This document shows, in pieces, positions 33,274-42,434 of a stretch of DNA of 64,000 nucleotides. Made by a program: the position numbers and the translations under genes. This DNA is from Sphingobium vermicomposti (GTDB lineage: Bacteria > Pseudomonadota > Alphaproteobacteria > Sphingomonadales > Sphingomonadaceae): positions 372,001 to 436,000 of the forward strand of contig NZ_JAASQR010000003.1 of the NCBI RefSeq assembly GCF_011762025.1, written 5' to 3'. Every line of letters begins with the position of its first letter. Positions within the stretch are counted from its first letter, which is position 1. The notes under the pieces are model-generated. The model worked only from the letters and a program-made list of their open reading frames with translations. It was not told the DNA's origin and searched no databases.

Positions 33274-34950
33274 TCAGACCGCCTGGCGCTGCGTCCGCCT
33301 ATCGGGCGCGAAGCGGGCGAGATAATCCTCCTCTCCCGTAGGCCGCGCGACATGATAGCCCTGGAACAGGGTGCAGCCGATGACGCGCAGCATTTCCATC
33401 TGTGCTTCGGTTTCGACGCCTTCTACCACCACCTCCAGGCCCAGACCCTGGATCAGCCCCACGACCGCGCTGCAGATGGTGCGCGCTTCGGCGGAAATCA
33501 CGATGTCGCGCACCAGACTGCGATCGATCTTCACACGATCGACCGGCAGTTCCTTAAGGCGCGAAAGGTTGGAATAGCCCGTGCCGAAATCGTCGATGGC
33601 GATCCGCACGCCATCCGTCCGCAGCGCGCTCAGTTGCTCCAGCACGCGGGCATCCATCTCCATTGCCAGCGATTCGCTGATTTCCAGTTCCAGCATGGGT
33701 GGGGGCGTGTGGTGCGTCGCCATGGCGTGACGCAGGCGCAGGAAGAAGTCGCCCTGCGACAGTTCGCGCGATGAGATATTGACGGCGATGCGTTGCCCCA
33801 CCTCAGCCTGCGACCAGCGCGCCGCCGTTTCACACACGCGGCTCATCACCCAGTCGCCGAGCGCCACGATCGCCCCGCTTTCTTCCGCCACCGGCACGAA
33901 AAAACCCGGCATGACAAGGTCGCGCTCCGGGTGCGCCCAACGGATCAGGGCTTCGGCGGTGACAATCCGACCGCTGCCGATTTCAATCTGTGGCTGGAAC
34001 TCCAGCAGAAATTCGTCGCGTTGCAGGGCGAGCAGCATGTCGCGCTCCAGCTCCGCCCGATCCGCCGCTTCCAGCGCCAGTTCGGCGGTGAACATTTCGG
34101 CCCGACCGCGCCCCTGACGCTTGGCATGATACATGGCGATGTCGGCGGACCGCAGCAGCGCCGACAATGTGTCCCCATGATCGGGGTAGCAGGCGATCCC
34201 GATCGACGCGCCCAGATCCACATGCTGGCTCCCCAGGTCGAACCGTTCGCTGAGGGCAAACTGGACCGCCCGCGCGATTCGCGCCGCGCCGCCCTGGCCG
34301 GGTATGTTGGGAAAGAACATGGTGAACTCGTCGCCCGCCAATCGCCCAAGGACCGGGTCGCTCATACCCGCACTGACCTGCGCCATCACCACTTCGCGCA
34401 GTCGTCCCGCCACGCGTGCCAACAACTGGTCGCCAGCGGCGTGGCCCAGCGTGTCGTTGACGCCCTTGAACCCGTCAAGGTCGATGAAGAACAGCGCGCC
34501 GTGCGCATCTTCGGCGCTTTCCGCCAGCAGCCGCTCTACCTGACGGCAAAAGCTGGCGCGGTTGGCAAGACCTGTCACCTGGTCGAACAGCGCCAGCGTC
34601 TGGACATGGTCCAGATTGGTGCGCACCTGACTGAACAGGCTTTCCATCGCCACGGCGAGGTCGGGCAGCTCGGCATTGATGTCAGGGGACACGGGCGAAT
34701 GCAGATCGCCATGCGCAGCCGCGATCAGCCGTTCAGACGCGCTGTCGATGGCGGCGGCAGTGGTCGCGACATTCCGGCGCGCGGCGGCCCAGCTCATCGT
34801 TCCGCACAGAATCGCGACGATCAGCAAACGGCCGATGCCCACGACATCTGTCGCCTGCTGCTGTCCGAGCACGAGCGAGAGGATGAACACCAGCGCCCCC
34901 GCGGCGCAGGCGAAAGCGGTGGCGCGGCTTTTTAATGTCACGCCTTGCAT
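33274..34950 (-). CDS. Membrane GGDEF-EAL protein (cyclic di-GMP turnover)
   Basis: A 558-residue protein with two N-terminal membrane helices (ALVFILSLVLG and LLIVAILCGTMSWAAARR), a HAMP-like linker (ASERLIAAAHGDLHSPV), a GGDEF domain (LFDQVTGLANRASF; active-site loop GRLAGDEF) and an EAL domain (TAEALIRWAHP, DDFGTGYSNLSRLKELPVD, KIDRSLVRDI). The EAL motif and catalytic Glu/Asp look intact. The GGDEF loop reads AGDEF, a variant that may be active or serve as GTP sensor. CAGGAGG precedes the ATG. It likely acts as a phosphodiesterase or dual enzyme in surface or motility control. Confidence 0.95.
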   Translation of the reverse strand: MQGVTLKSRATAFACAAGALVFILSLVLGQQQATDVVGIGRLLIVAILCGTMSWAAARRNVATTAAAIDSASERLIAAAHGDLHSPVSPDINAELPDLAVAMESLFSQVRTNLDHVQTLALFDQVTGLANRASFCRQVERLLAESAEDAHGALFFIDLDGFKGVNDTLGHAAGDQLLARVAGRLREVVMAQVSAGMSDPVLGRLAGDEFTMFFPNIPGQGGAARIARAVQFALSERFDLGSQHVDLGASIGIACYPDHGDTLSALLRSADIAMYHAKRQGRGRAEMFTAELALEAADRAELERDMLLALQRDEFLLEFQPQIEIGSGRIVTAEALIRWAHPERDLVMPGFFVPVAEESGAIVALGDWVMSRVCETAARWSQAEVGQRIAVNISSRELSQGDFFLRLRHAMATHHTPPPMLELEISESLAMEMDARVLEQLSALRTDGVRIAIDDFGTGYSNLSRLKELPVDRVKIDRSLVRDIVISAEARTICSAVVGLIQGLGLEVVVEGVETEAQMEMLRVIGCTLFQGYHVARPTGEEDYLARFAPDRRTQRQAV

Positions 34951-35046
34951 GCGCCTCCTGCCAACCCATGACGCCCGGTAGGTCGCCGATGCAGCCGATA
35001 TGAAGGACGCTGGTTAAAAAAAGGTCAGTGCGCAGACAGATAGCCG

Positions 35047-35583
35047 CTATTTTTTACGGCGCAGTATGACGTAGATCGCCCCATCCCCGCCATGGCGGGG
35101 ATGGGCGAGCCGGACGCTGGCAATCCGGTCGGCATAGCTGCTGGTCTCAAGCCAGTGGCCAATCTCCCCGCGGATTGCGCCGCGACGGGGATCGCCGCCG
35201 GAGCCGCCTGATTTGGGCGGCTTGCCAGTGACAATGAGCATGACGCGCGCGTCCCGCGTCAAAGCCGTCGCAAGTGACTGGTTCAACCGGACATGCGCCG
35301 CTGATAGGCTATGACCGTGAAGATCGATCGTCATGTCGGGCGTCAACGTGCCGCCACGAATTCGCCGTTCCCAGTTGGCATCGAGCACCTTGGCGGGTGT
35401 GCGCGGCGGATCGGGGCGCATGGGCGCGGGCGGCTGCCCCTTTAAGCGGGTGGGCGCGCCGGATGCTGGTAGCGGCAATGAAGGCTGTTCAGGCAGGCGC
35501 GTGCCGGGCCGCAATGGGCGCACCGAACGGGCAAGGGCGTTCCACAGCGCCTGTTCATCCGACGAAAGATGTCGCCGCGCCAT
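35047..35583 (-). CDS. Smr-domain protein
   Basis: A 178-residue protein. The C-terminal part is a Smr domain: MTIDLHGHSLSAAHVRLNQSL (LDLHG motif), RVMLIVTGKPPKSGG and AIRGEIGHWL with final IYVILRRKK. The N-terminal 90 residues are a basic, Pro-rich linker. Stand-alone Smr proteins (like YdaL/SmrA) are RNA endonucleases, with a role in ribosome rescue for SmrB. It stands 12 nt after mltA in a minus-strand operon Tim44-like/mltA/smr, an order common in sphingomonads. Confidence 0.92.
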   Translation of the reverse strand: MARRHLSSDEQALWNALARSVRPLRPGTRLPEQPSLPLPASGAPTRLKGQPPAPMRPDPPRTPAKVLDANWERRIRGGTLTPDMTIDLHGHSLSAAHVRLNQSLATALTRDARVMLIVTGKPPKSGGSGGDPRRGAIRGEIGHWLETSSYADRIASVRLAHPRHGGDGAIYVILRRKK

Positions 35584-35595
35584 GGCCAGGGACCT

Positions 35596-36858
35596 TTATT
35601 GACGCGCCAGACGCGCCGCCGATCCGACCGGCAGCAGGATGAGCGCGCTGCCCCGTGCGGACATGCCGCCCGCAATGCCGCGCGCGCGGCTGCCCGCGCC
35701 CCAGAAGCTGTCGAACCGGTTGGCACCCTTGATCGCACCGCCCGTATCCTGCGCAATCCAGATGCCGTTGGGTTCTCCGCGATCAAGCGACAGCAGCACG
35801 GGTGCGCCCAGCGGCACATATTTGGGATCGGCGGCGACGCTGGCCTCAGCCGTCACGGGCACGCCCATCGCCCCCAGCGGACCGGATCCGGTCAATTCAC
35901 GGAAGAAGACGAAGCTCTTATTCTCGTCCATGATCGCTGCGCCTTCCGCCGGATGAGCGCGCAGATATTGCATGATGTCCTGCATCGACCCGGCCTGGAT
36001 AAGGCCGCGATCCTTCATCAGCTTGCCGATGCCGACATAGTCGCGACCATTCTGCCCGTCATAGCCGATCCGCATGACATCGCCGTTGGGCAGCAGCAGC
36101 CTGCCGCTGCCTTGCACCTGCAGGAAGAAAAATTCGACCGGATCAGCCGCCCAGGCAAGCTCCAGCCCCCGGCCCGCCAGCGAACCAGACACGATCTGCG
36201 CCCGTTCATCGAAGGGGACAAAATTGCTGCCCTGCACCTTGCCGCGAATGGTCTTGCCCTTCAGGCTGTCGCTGAACAGCCCCAGATTGACGTCGATCAG
36301 GTCAGGCGGGCGGCGATAAATCGGCACGTCATATCCGGCCTGCCGCGTGCGCGATCCGGCGATTTCCGGCTCATAATAGCCGGTGACGAACGCGGTGCCG
36401 TCGCCCACCTGCACCGCTTCGAAATAGCGTGAGAAAAATTCGCTGGCGCTTGTTTCCGGCCAGCTGGACGCGGCGGCGCAGGCATTATTCCAGTCGGACC
36501 CGCGCGTCAGGCCGCTTTGATCGGTGCGGCGCATGAGCGACGGACAGGAAATGCGGAACGCCTGCAACGCCTTGCGCGACCGTTCACCTGACGGGATCAG
36601 ATCGGCGATGGCTGGACCCAGCGCAACACCCGCGCTCGCAGCTGTTCCCATGACGGCCGCCGGACTGGCCGGGGGCGTGACCGGCATCGGGGGTCGGGGC
36701 GTCGCGGGGACCGGGCGCACCGCGTTGCCCGTGGCCGCCCCACCCTGCACAGGCCGTGGCGGGGCCGGGCCGCTGGTTCCCGGCGGGATAACGCCGCCCG
36801 CGCACGCGGACAGCAGCAACGCCGCCAGCAGCGTCCCGCCCGACTGGCGCATTGTCAT
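35596..36858 (-). CDS. mltA: Membrane-bound lytic murein transglycosylase A
   Basis: A 420-residue lipoprotein (MTMRQSGGTLLAALLLSAC, lipid Cys19) with a Pro-rich linker of about 60 residues and then the MltA domain: AFVTGYYEPEIAGSRT, YRRPPDLIDV, FVPFDERAQIVSGSL and the 3D domain near the end with WIAQDTGGAIKGANRFDSFWG, which holds the catalytic Asp. It cleaves peptidoglycan glycan strands with formation of 1,6-anhydromuramic acid. Its start overlaps the stop of the Tim44-like gene by 4 nt. Confidence 0.95.
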   Translation of the reverse strand: MTMRQSGGTLLAALLLSACAGGVIPPGTSGPAPPRPVQGGAATGNAVRPVPATPRPPMPVTPPASPAAVMGTAASAGVALGPAIADLIPSGERSRKALQAFRISCPSLMRRTDQSGLTRGSDWNNACAAASSWPETSASEFFSRYFEAVQVGDGTAFVTGYYEPEIAGSRTRQAGYDVPIYRRPPDLIDVNLGLFSDSLKGKTIRGKVQGSNFVPFDERAQIVSGSLAGRGLELAWAADPVEFFFLQVQGSGRLLLPNGDVMRIGYDGQNGRDYVGIGKLMKDRGLIQAGSMQDIMQYLRAHPAEGAAIMDENKSFVFFRELTGSGPLGAMGVPVTAEASVAADPKYVPLGAPVLLSLDRGEPNGIWIAQDTGGAIKGANRFDSFWGAGSRARGIAGGMSARGSALILLPVGSAARLARQ

Positions 36859-37511
36859 GCCGCTTCGTCGGTTTCGCTGAGCTTCCAGTTCGGGTCGTTA
36901 CTGCGCAGGTCGCGCGTGAAGGTCCAGATATCGTTGGTGCTGACGGCGTCCGTCAGCGATCCAGCGACGACATTGCCATCCTTGTCGCGCGTGACGGCGG
37001 CGATGTCCGCTTCAAACCGCAGGGATACTTCGGCGACGCTGCCATTGACGCTGGCGTCGACAATCTGCGCCTTTTCAATGCGAACAAGCCGGTTGTCGAG
37101 CACATGGCCCGCGACTTCGCGCGAGGCGATCGCCTCTTCGAACGATGCAAGCACATCTGCGTCGCACAGCCACTCAAGTTCCTGACGGTCGCCCCGCCAG
37201 AAGGCTTCGAGCACCATGCGATAGGCGCTCCGCGCGCCTTCCACAAATTGTGGAACATCGAAATTGCGATCGGCGGCGATCAGCGCGCGCACGCCACCTT
37301 CACCCCCTGGGGCAATGAAGGCATCGGATAGACGGGTCGAATCACCCGGCACATCGGCCACGGGTCTGGGCTGCAGCACCGCCACCTTGGCGCGTTCTTC
37401 CGCGGTACGCAGCGCTGGCTCCTGCTCATGGCCAGTCCGCTTGCCCAAAACGGAGTAAAGCCGCAACGCCAGGAAGCCGGCGATCAGCGCGAGGATAACA
37501 ATCACATACAC
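36855..37511 (-). CDS. Tim44-domain protein (TimA-like), inner membrane
   Basis: A 218-residue protein. A GTG start gives MYVIVILALIAGFLALRLYSVLGKRTGHE, one membrane helix followed by the conserved LRLYSVLGKRTG of alphaproteobacterial TimA. The C-terminal domain (FVEGARSAYRMVLEAFWRGDRQELEWLCDADVLASFEE) is the Tim44-like fold. Homologues relate to the mitochondrial import motor subunit Tim44 and lie next to secB and mltA, as here. GTG codons 4 upstream or 2 downstream are alternatives; AAAGGG 11 nt before the chosen one favours it. It is divergent from secB. Confidence 0.88.
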   Translation of the reverse strand: MYVIVILALIAGFLALRLYSVLGKRTGHEQEPALRTAEERAKVAVLQPRPVADVPGDSTRLSDAFIAPGGEGGVRALIAADRNFDVPQFVEGARSAYRMVLEAFWRGDRQELEWLCDADVLASFEEAIASREVAGHVLDNRLVRIEKAQIVDASVNGSVAEVSLRFEADIAAVTRDKDGNVVAGSLTDAVSTNDIWTFTRDLRSNDPNWKLSETDEAA

Positions 37512-37699
37512 GGGGCAAGGCACCCTTTGGCTAGCGCGAAAAACAGTAACGCAGCCAACATAGGCATGTTTCCCTTCATATTCAAATGCCGCTTCCGCCT
37601 GCCGCCATTGCCCTGCCCGGCTGCCCCTGCTAGACGCACGCCCCATCAACCGGGGGGTGCAGGCCGCCCGGCGTCAACCGGGATCATCAGGAAGCGCAC

Positions 37700-38203
37700 A
37701 TGGCCGACGAAGCCGACATCATCCAGACCGCCAACACGGGCAATGGCGCCGACAACGGGCCCCAGATCGCTCTCATCAGCCAGTATATCAAGGACCTGTC
37801 GTTCGAAAATCCGAATGCGCCTGCGGTATATCAGTGGCAGGATCAGCCGCAGATCGACGTGCAGTTCAATATCGGCGCGGACAAGGTCGGCGAAGAAGTG
37901 GTCGAAGTATCGCTGAAGATCGACGTCAAGGCTACCGCGCCGCAGGGCACGGCCTTTGCGGTTGAACTGGTCTATGCCGCCATCTTTGGCATGCGCAACG
38001 TGCCTGAGGATCAGGTTCAGCCGTTCGTCCTGGCCGAAGCCCCGCGCCTGCTCTTCCCCTTTGCCCGCCGCGTGCTGGCCGACGCCATCCGTGACGGCGG
38101 CTTCCCGCCGCTGCTGCTCGACCCCATCGATTTCGGGACGCTGTACATGCAGCAGGCGCAGGCCATGAACCAGACTGCGGGCGAACCGGCAGGCCACGCC
38201 TGA
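37700..38203 (+). CDS. secB: Protein-export chaperone SecB
   Basis: A 167-residue chaperone: ISQYIKDLSFENPNAPAVYQW, VEVSLKIDVKA, FAVELVYAAIFGM and the signature APRLLFPFARRVLADAIRDGGFPPLLLDPIDFGTLY. It keeps preproteins unfolded and hands them to SecA. CAGGA lies 9 nt before the ATG. The Tim44-like gene is divergent, and a REP-like hairpin follows the stop within about 20 nt, which could act as a terminator or RNA stabiliser. Confidence 0.97.
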   Translation: MADEADIIQTANTGNGADNGPQIALISQYIKDLSFENPNAPAVYQWQDQPQIDVQFNIGADKVGEEVVEVSLKIDVKATAPQGTAFAVELVYAAIFGMRNVPEDQVQPFVLAEAPRLLFPFARRVLADAIRDGGFPPLLLDPIDFGTLYMQQAQAMNQTAGEPAGHA

Positions 38204-38223
38204 GGCCGAAATGACATCCGTTT

Positions 38224-38301
38224 CCGTTCGCCCTGAGCTTGTCGAAGGGCCGCCCTGTTCTTCAGGAAAGAACAGGGCTTCGACAGGCTCAACTCGAACG
38301 G
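38224..38301. repeat. REP-like long inverted repeat, family A (copy 2)
   Basis: Outer arms 38224-38247 (CTGAGCTTGTCGAAG core) and 38278-38301 (CTTCGACAGGCTCA core) form an inverted repeat like that at 628-704. A second hairpin is nested within: CCCTGTTCTT and AAGAACAGGG. It lies between secB and murJ. Confidence 0.88.
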
Positions 38302-38317
38302 GGGGAGAGATGGTGGG

Positions 38318-39910
38318 ATGAAGCTCGTCAAAGCGTTTGGCTCGGTCGGCGGGCTGACGCTCGCCAGCCGTGTGCTCGCGCTGGTGCGCGACTCCCTCGC
38401 GGCGCGCTACGTGGGCGCAGGCTTTGCTTCGGACGCGTTCAACGGCGTCGCCTTTCGCCTGCCCAACATGTTTCGCGCCCTGTTCGCAGAGGGTGCCTTT
38501 TCCGCTGCCTTCATCCCCATGTTCAACCGCAAGGCGGCGGGACCGGATGGCGTCAGCGCAGGCTATCATTTCGCCGAGCGCGCGCTGGCGGTACTGCTGC
38601 CCGTGCTGATCCTGTTCACGGTCGCGCTGATCGTCGCGGCATGGCCGATCACCTGGCTGCTTTCTGGCGGCTTTGCGCGGCAAAATCCGACGCCGGACCA
38701 GTTCGCCTTCGCCGTCACGCTGTCACGTATCACCCTACCCTATCTGGCGCTCATCAGCCTGGCGTCCCTGCTGGGCGGCATATTGAATTCGCTCGACAAA
38801 TTCTGGGCGAACGCCGCCGCGCCCATATTGCTGAACGTCGCGATGATCGCGGGCCTGTGGTTCTTTCACGGCGCGGATGAATATGAAACCGCGCGGGTGC
38901 AGGCGATATCGGTCACCGTCGGCGGCGCGCTCCAGCTGCTCTGGCTGATATGGGCCTGCCGCAGCGCCGGCGTTTCCCTGCGGATCAGGCGACCGCGCCT
39001 TGACGGCGACGTGCGTGAATTGTTGCGCCTGATCGTGCCCGCAGCGGCCGGAGCGGGCGCGCAGCAGATCAACCTGCTCGTGTCCACCGCGCTGTCCGGC
39101 TGGCTGCTGGCGTCCGGTTCCATCACCTACATCTATTATGCCGACAGGCTGAACCAGCTGCCCCTGGGGCTGATCGGCATCGGACTGGGCACCATCCTTC
39201 TGCCCACCATATCCCGCCTGCTGTCCACGGGCCAGGAACAGGTGGCCATGGAAACGCAGAATCGCGGCATCGAACTGGCCCTTTTCCTGACGCTGCCCGC
39301 CACCGTCGCCTTCATGACCGTGGCCGAGCCGATTGTGCGCGGCCTGTTCCAATATGGCCTGTTCACCGCGGAAGATGCGGAACGGTGCGGGTGGGCGCTG
39401 TCGGCCTTCTCGATCGGCCTGCCCTCCTATGTGTTGGTGAAGGTGTTGACGCCCGGCTATTATGCGCGCGGCGATACCCGGACGCCGGTGCGTTATGCGA
39501 TGCTGTCGATCCTCATCAACATCATCGGGAATTTCGCACTGATCCCGTTGGTGGGCCATGTCGGCCCGCCTTTGGCGACCGCCCTGGCCTCCACCGTGAA
39601 CGTCGTCATGCTCTATTCGACACTGGTCAAGCGTGGGCATTTCGCGGCGGACACGCAATTGCGCCGCCGTCTGCCCCGTCTGGCACTGGCGGCCATCGCC
39701 ATGGGCGGCGTACTGTTTGCCGGAGAGGGGCTGCTGGAGCCATGGCTGGGCGGCGCAATAGCCACGCGTTATGCCGCGCTGGCCCTGCTTGTCGGCGCGG
39801 GCGTGGCACTCTACGGGGTAGCCTGTTTCCTTACGGGCGCTTATCGGGTGTCCGACCTCAAGGCGCTGATCCGCCGACGAGGGACCACCAGCAACATGAA
39901 GAACGGATAG
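38318..39910 (+). CDS. murJ: Lipid II flippase MurJ
   Basis: A 530-residue MOP-superfamily membrane protein with about 14 helices. The N-terminus MKLVKAFGSVGGLTLASRVLALVRDSLAARYVG and segments FRLPNMFRALFAEGAFSAAFIP and YYADRLNQLPLGLIGIGLGT are diagnostic. Arg residues in the first helices that contact lipid II pyrophosphate are in place. It moves lipid II across the inner membrane for peptidoglycan synthesis. trpS follows after 3 nt, so they are probably cotranscribed. Confidence 0.96.
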   Translation: MKLVKAFGSVGGLTLASRVLALVRDSLAARYVGAGFASDAFNGVAFRLPNMFRALFAEGAFSAAFIPMFNRKAAGPDGVSAGYHFAERALAVLLPVLILFTVALIVAAWPITWLLSGGFARQNPTPDQFAFAVTLSRITLPYLALISLASLLGGILNSLDKFWANAAAPILLNVAMIAGLWFFHGADEYETARVQAISVTVGGALQLLWLIWACRSAGVSLRIRRPRLDGDVRELLRLIVPAAAGAGAQQINLLVSTALSGWLLASGSITYIYYADRLNQLPLGLIGIGLGTILLPTISRLLSTGQEQVAMETQNRGIELALFLTLPATVAFMTVAEPIVRGLFQYGLFTAEDAERCGWALSAFSIGLPSYVLVKVLTPGYYARGDTRTPVRYAMLSILINIIGNFALIPLVGHVGPPLATALASTVNVVMLYSTLVKRGHFAADTQLRRRLPRLALAAIAMGGVLFAGEGLLEPWLGGAIATRYAALALLVGAGVALYGVACFLTGAYRVSDLKALIRRRGTTSNMKNG

Positions 39911-39913
39911 AAT

Positions 39914-40918
39914 ATGCGCGTCCTTTCCGGCATCCAGCCGACCGGCAATCTGCACCTGGGCAATTATCTGGGCGCGATCCGCAACTGGGTGCGGATGCAG
40001 GATGAAATGGACGCGGCAAGCCAATGTTTCTTCTTCCTTGCCGACATGCACAGCATCACCGTGCATGAAGCGCGCGAGCAGCGCATCCGCAACGTGCGTG
40101 ACATGGCTGCGGCGCTGGTCGCGGCGGGCATCGACCCTGAACGGTCGGTCCTGTTCAACCAGGCGCGCGTTCCGGCCCATGCGGAGTTGTGCTGGCTGCT
40201 CAATGGCACCGCGCGTATCGGCTGGCTCAACCGCATGACCCAGTTCAAGGACAAGGTGGGCAAGGACCGCGAGGGCGCTTCCATCGGCCTGTTCGTCTAC
40301 CCGGTGCTCCAGGCCGCCGACATCCTTGCCTACAACGCCACCCATGTGCCGGTGGGCGAAGACCAGAAGCAGCATCTGGAGCTGGCCCGCGACATCGCGA
40401 CCAAGTTCAACACCGATTTCGGCGTCGACCTTTTCACCCTGCCCGATCCGATCATTCCTAAGGAATCGGCGCGCATCATGTCGTTGCGCGACGGCACTGC
40501 GAAAATGTCCAAATCGGACCCGTCGGATATGAGCCGCATCAACCTGACCGATGACGATGATGCCATCATGCAGAAGGTGAAGAAGGCAAAGACCGACCCC
40601 GAACCGCTGCCCGATAGCGCCGAAGGTCTGGCCGGTCGCCCGGAAGCGAACAATCTCGTCGGCATCTACGCCACGCTGGCGGGCAAGAGCATGGACGCGG
40701 TGTGCGCGGAATTTGCGGGCAAGGGCTTTGGCGCGTTCAAGCCTGCGCTGGGCGAGTTGCTGGTCGAAACGCTGCGTCCCATCCGCACGCGCTTTACGCA
40801 ATTGCGGACCGACGATGCGGCGCTGGACGCCATTCTGGAAAAGGGCGCGGCCAAGGCAAGGGCTGCCGCCGAACCGACCTTGCGCGCGGCCTATGACGCG
40901 ATGGGCCTGATGCGCTGA
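39914..40918 (+). CDS. trpS: Tryptophanyl-tRNA synthetase
   Basis: A 334-residue class I synthetase. The HIGH-like motif is TGNLHLGNYLGAI near residues 11-23; the KMSKS loop is AKMSKSDPSD near residues 195-204; VLQAADILAYNATHVPVGEDQKQHLELARDIA is the tryptophan-binding region. The length fits bacterial TrpRS. It lies directly behind murJ. There is no visible leader peptide or T-box. Confidence 0.97.
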   Translation: MRVLSGIQPTGNLHLGNYLGAIRNWVRMQDEMDAASQCFFFLADMHSITVHEAREQRIRNVRDMAAALVAAGIDPERSVLFNQARVPAHAELCWLLNGTARIGWLNRMTQFKDKVGKDREGASIGLFVYPVLQAADILAYNATHVPVGEDQKQHLELARDIATKFNTDFGVDLFTLPDPIIPKESARIMSLRDGTAKMSKSDPSDMSRINLTDDDDAIMQKVKKAKTDPEPLPDSAEGLAGRPEANNLVGIYATLAGKSMDAVCAEFAGKGFGAFKPALGELLVETLRPIRTRFTQLRTDDAALDAILEKGAAKARAAAEPTLRAAYDAMGLMR

Positions 40919-41073
40919 TCAACCACCATGTCCGCCCGCCTTTCGTTGGAGGGCGGGCATGGCGTGCGTCCATTTGCCCCTTTGAAGCGTTCAAATGATG
41001 TTCAGTTGCGTTCTGCTACTACGGAGCGCAATAGTGATGCCCTAGGCATTCGCCTGTTACAGGACGCGAATTT

Positions 41074-41715
41074 ATGACCCGTTTCAGCAAGATCGGCTTA
41101 GTCGCGGCGCCCGCTCTGGCGCTCATGACCCTTTCGGGTTGCGCGACCTCCTTCAAGGCGGACGTTGCCCGGTTCCAGCAGCTCCCCGCCCCCGCCGGAC
41201 AGAGTTTCACCATCGTCGCAGACGACCCCGGCCTGGCTGGCGGTCTCGAATTTGCTCAATATGCCGGTTTGATCGGACAGCGGCTCAGCCAGACCGGCTA
41301 TGTGCCCGCGAACGATCCTGCCCGTGCGGACCTGATCGTGCGCGTCGCATATGGCGTCGACAATGGGCGTGAGAGGGTGCGTTCGACCAATTTCGGAAAC
41401 GACCCCTTCTATGGCGGTTGGGGCTGGCGCGGTCGCTGGGGACGACCCTGGGGCTATGGCTTCTATGATCCCTGGCTGTTCGGCCCCGGCTATACCGACG
41501 TCAGCAGCTACACCGTCTACACCAGTGATCTAAGCATGAAAATCGATCGCGCGGCTGACAATCGCCGCCTGTTCGAGGGCAGGGCCTCTGCCCAATCGCT
41601 GTCGAACCGACTGACCTATCTGGTGCCGAATCTGGTCGATGCGATGTTTACCGACTTCCCCGGACAAAATGGGGAGCAGGTAAAGATCACGCTGCCACCC
41701 GAAAAGCGGGGCTGA
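41074..41715 (+). CDS. DUF4136-type lipoprotein
   Basis: A 213-residue lipoprotein: signal MTRFSKIGLVAAPALALMTLSGC with the lipobox LSGC, then FKADVARFQQLPAPAGQSFTI, the RADLIVRVAYGVDNG segment, a Gly/Trp/Tyr-rich insert (YGGWGWRGRWGRPWGYGF) and a C-terminal LFEGRASAQSLSNRLTYLVPNLVDAMFTDFP. This pattern matches DUF4136. Presumably anchored in the outer membrane; function unknown. A hairpin terminator follows. Confidence 0.85.
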   Translation: MTRFSKIGLVAAPALALMTLSGCATSFKADVARFQQLPAPAGQSFTIVADDPGLAGGLEFAQYAGLIGQRLSQTGYVPANDPARADLIVRVAYGVDNGRERVRSTNFGNDPFYGGWGWRGRWGRPWGYGFYDPWLFGPGYTDVSSYTVYTSDLSMKIDRAADNRRLFEGRASAQSLSNRLTYLVPNLVDAMFTDFPGQNGEQVKITLPPEKRG

Positions 41716-41754
41716 AACCCTGGCGAAAGGGCGGCCACGCCCAATGACTGAGCG

Positions 41755-41782
41755 CCCGGCGATCCTGAATCGCCGGGTGTTT
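41755..41782 (+). terminator. Hairpin terminator after the DUF4136 gene
   Basis: CCCGGCGAT (41755-41763) pairs with ATCGCCGGG (41769-41777) around CCTGA, then TGTTT. It lies between convergent genes and may serve both. Confidence 0.7.
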
Positions 41783-41789
41783 GCACAGG

Positions 41790-42416
41790 TCAGGGAATGC
41801 GCCGCGCGCTGATGATCCTGACCGGCGGTTCCAGCATCTGCCCCTTCATCACGCCTTCCCCCGCTGTCGAAGACTTCGGCGCGGCCACGATCTTGCGAAC
41901 CACATCCATGCCTTCGACCACATGGGCGAAGACGGCAAAGCCCTGATTGTCGCCGGGCGCTTGTGGATTGGCGTCCATACCCGGCATCTGGCCCAGCACG
42001 ATGAAAAAGTCGCCGGTGGCGCTGCCGGGCGCATAGCGGGCCATGGACAATGCGCCATCATCATGGGTGAGGCCGGTCTGCGTGGTTGGCTCATGCGCGA
42101 CCGGCGGCAGAATCCGCGCCGGATCATTCTGCACGCCGCCCTGGACAAAGCCATAGTCGGTTGACCCGACCGCCCGATAGAAAAGCGTCCCGTCGAACCG
42201 TTTCCGGTCAACATAATGCAGGAAGTTAGCGGCGGTGACAGGTGCCTTGGCGGCGTGGACCGCCACGACGATCCGCCCCAACGTCGTGTCCAAGGCCACG
42301 CGTACATCGGAAGGGGCGGCAGCGGGGGGCGATTGCGCCAACCCCGGTGCTACGCACAGGAACGCCGCCAGCAACAGGGCGAGATGCCGGATCATGCGTT
42401 GCGCGATCATCCTCAT
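41790..42416 (-). CDS. Exported peptidyl-prolyl cis-trans isomerase (cyclophilin type)
   Basis: A 208-residue protein with a signal peptide (MRMIAQRMIRHLALLLAAFLCVAPGLAQS) and a cyclophilin domain: LDTTLGRIVVAVHAAKAPVTAANFLHYV, FYRAVGSTDYGFVQGG with the catalytic Arg and Gln, and FFIVLGQMPGMD. An ATG was preferred over the TTG at 42434. It begins 18 nt after the dnaA stop, on the same strand, so it may be transcribed with dnaA. It would act on periplasmic protein folding. Confidence 0.92.
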   Translation of the reverse strand: MRMIAQRMIRHLALLLAAFLCVAPGLAQSPPAAAPSDVRVALDTTLGRIVVAVHAAKAPVTAANFLHYVDRKRFDGTLFYRAVGSTDYGFVQGGVQNDPARILPPVAHEPTTQTGLTHDDGALSMARYAPGSATGDFFIVLGQMPGMDANPQAPGDNQGFAVFAHVVEGMDVVRKIVAAPKSSTAGEGVMKGQMLEPPVRIISARRIP

Positions 42417-42434
42417 TCCGCTGCCGCCAAGCAA

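Noticed and set aside
38735-40801. A 688-codon open frame on the minus strand opposite murJ and trpS
   Set aside because: It spans two certain genes in antisense, is rich in Gln, His and Arg as expected for shadow frames, and has no recognisable motif.
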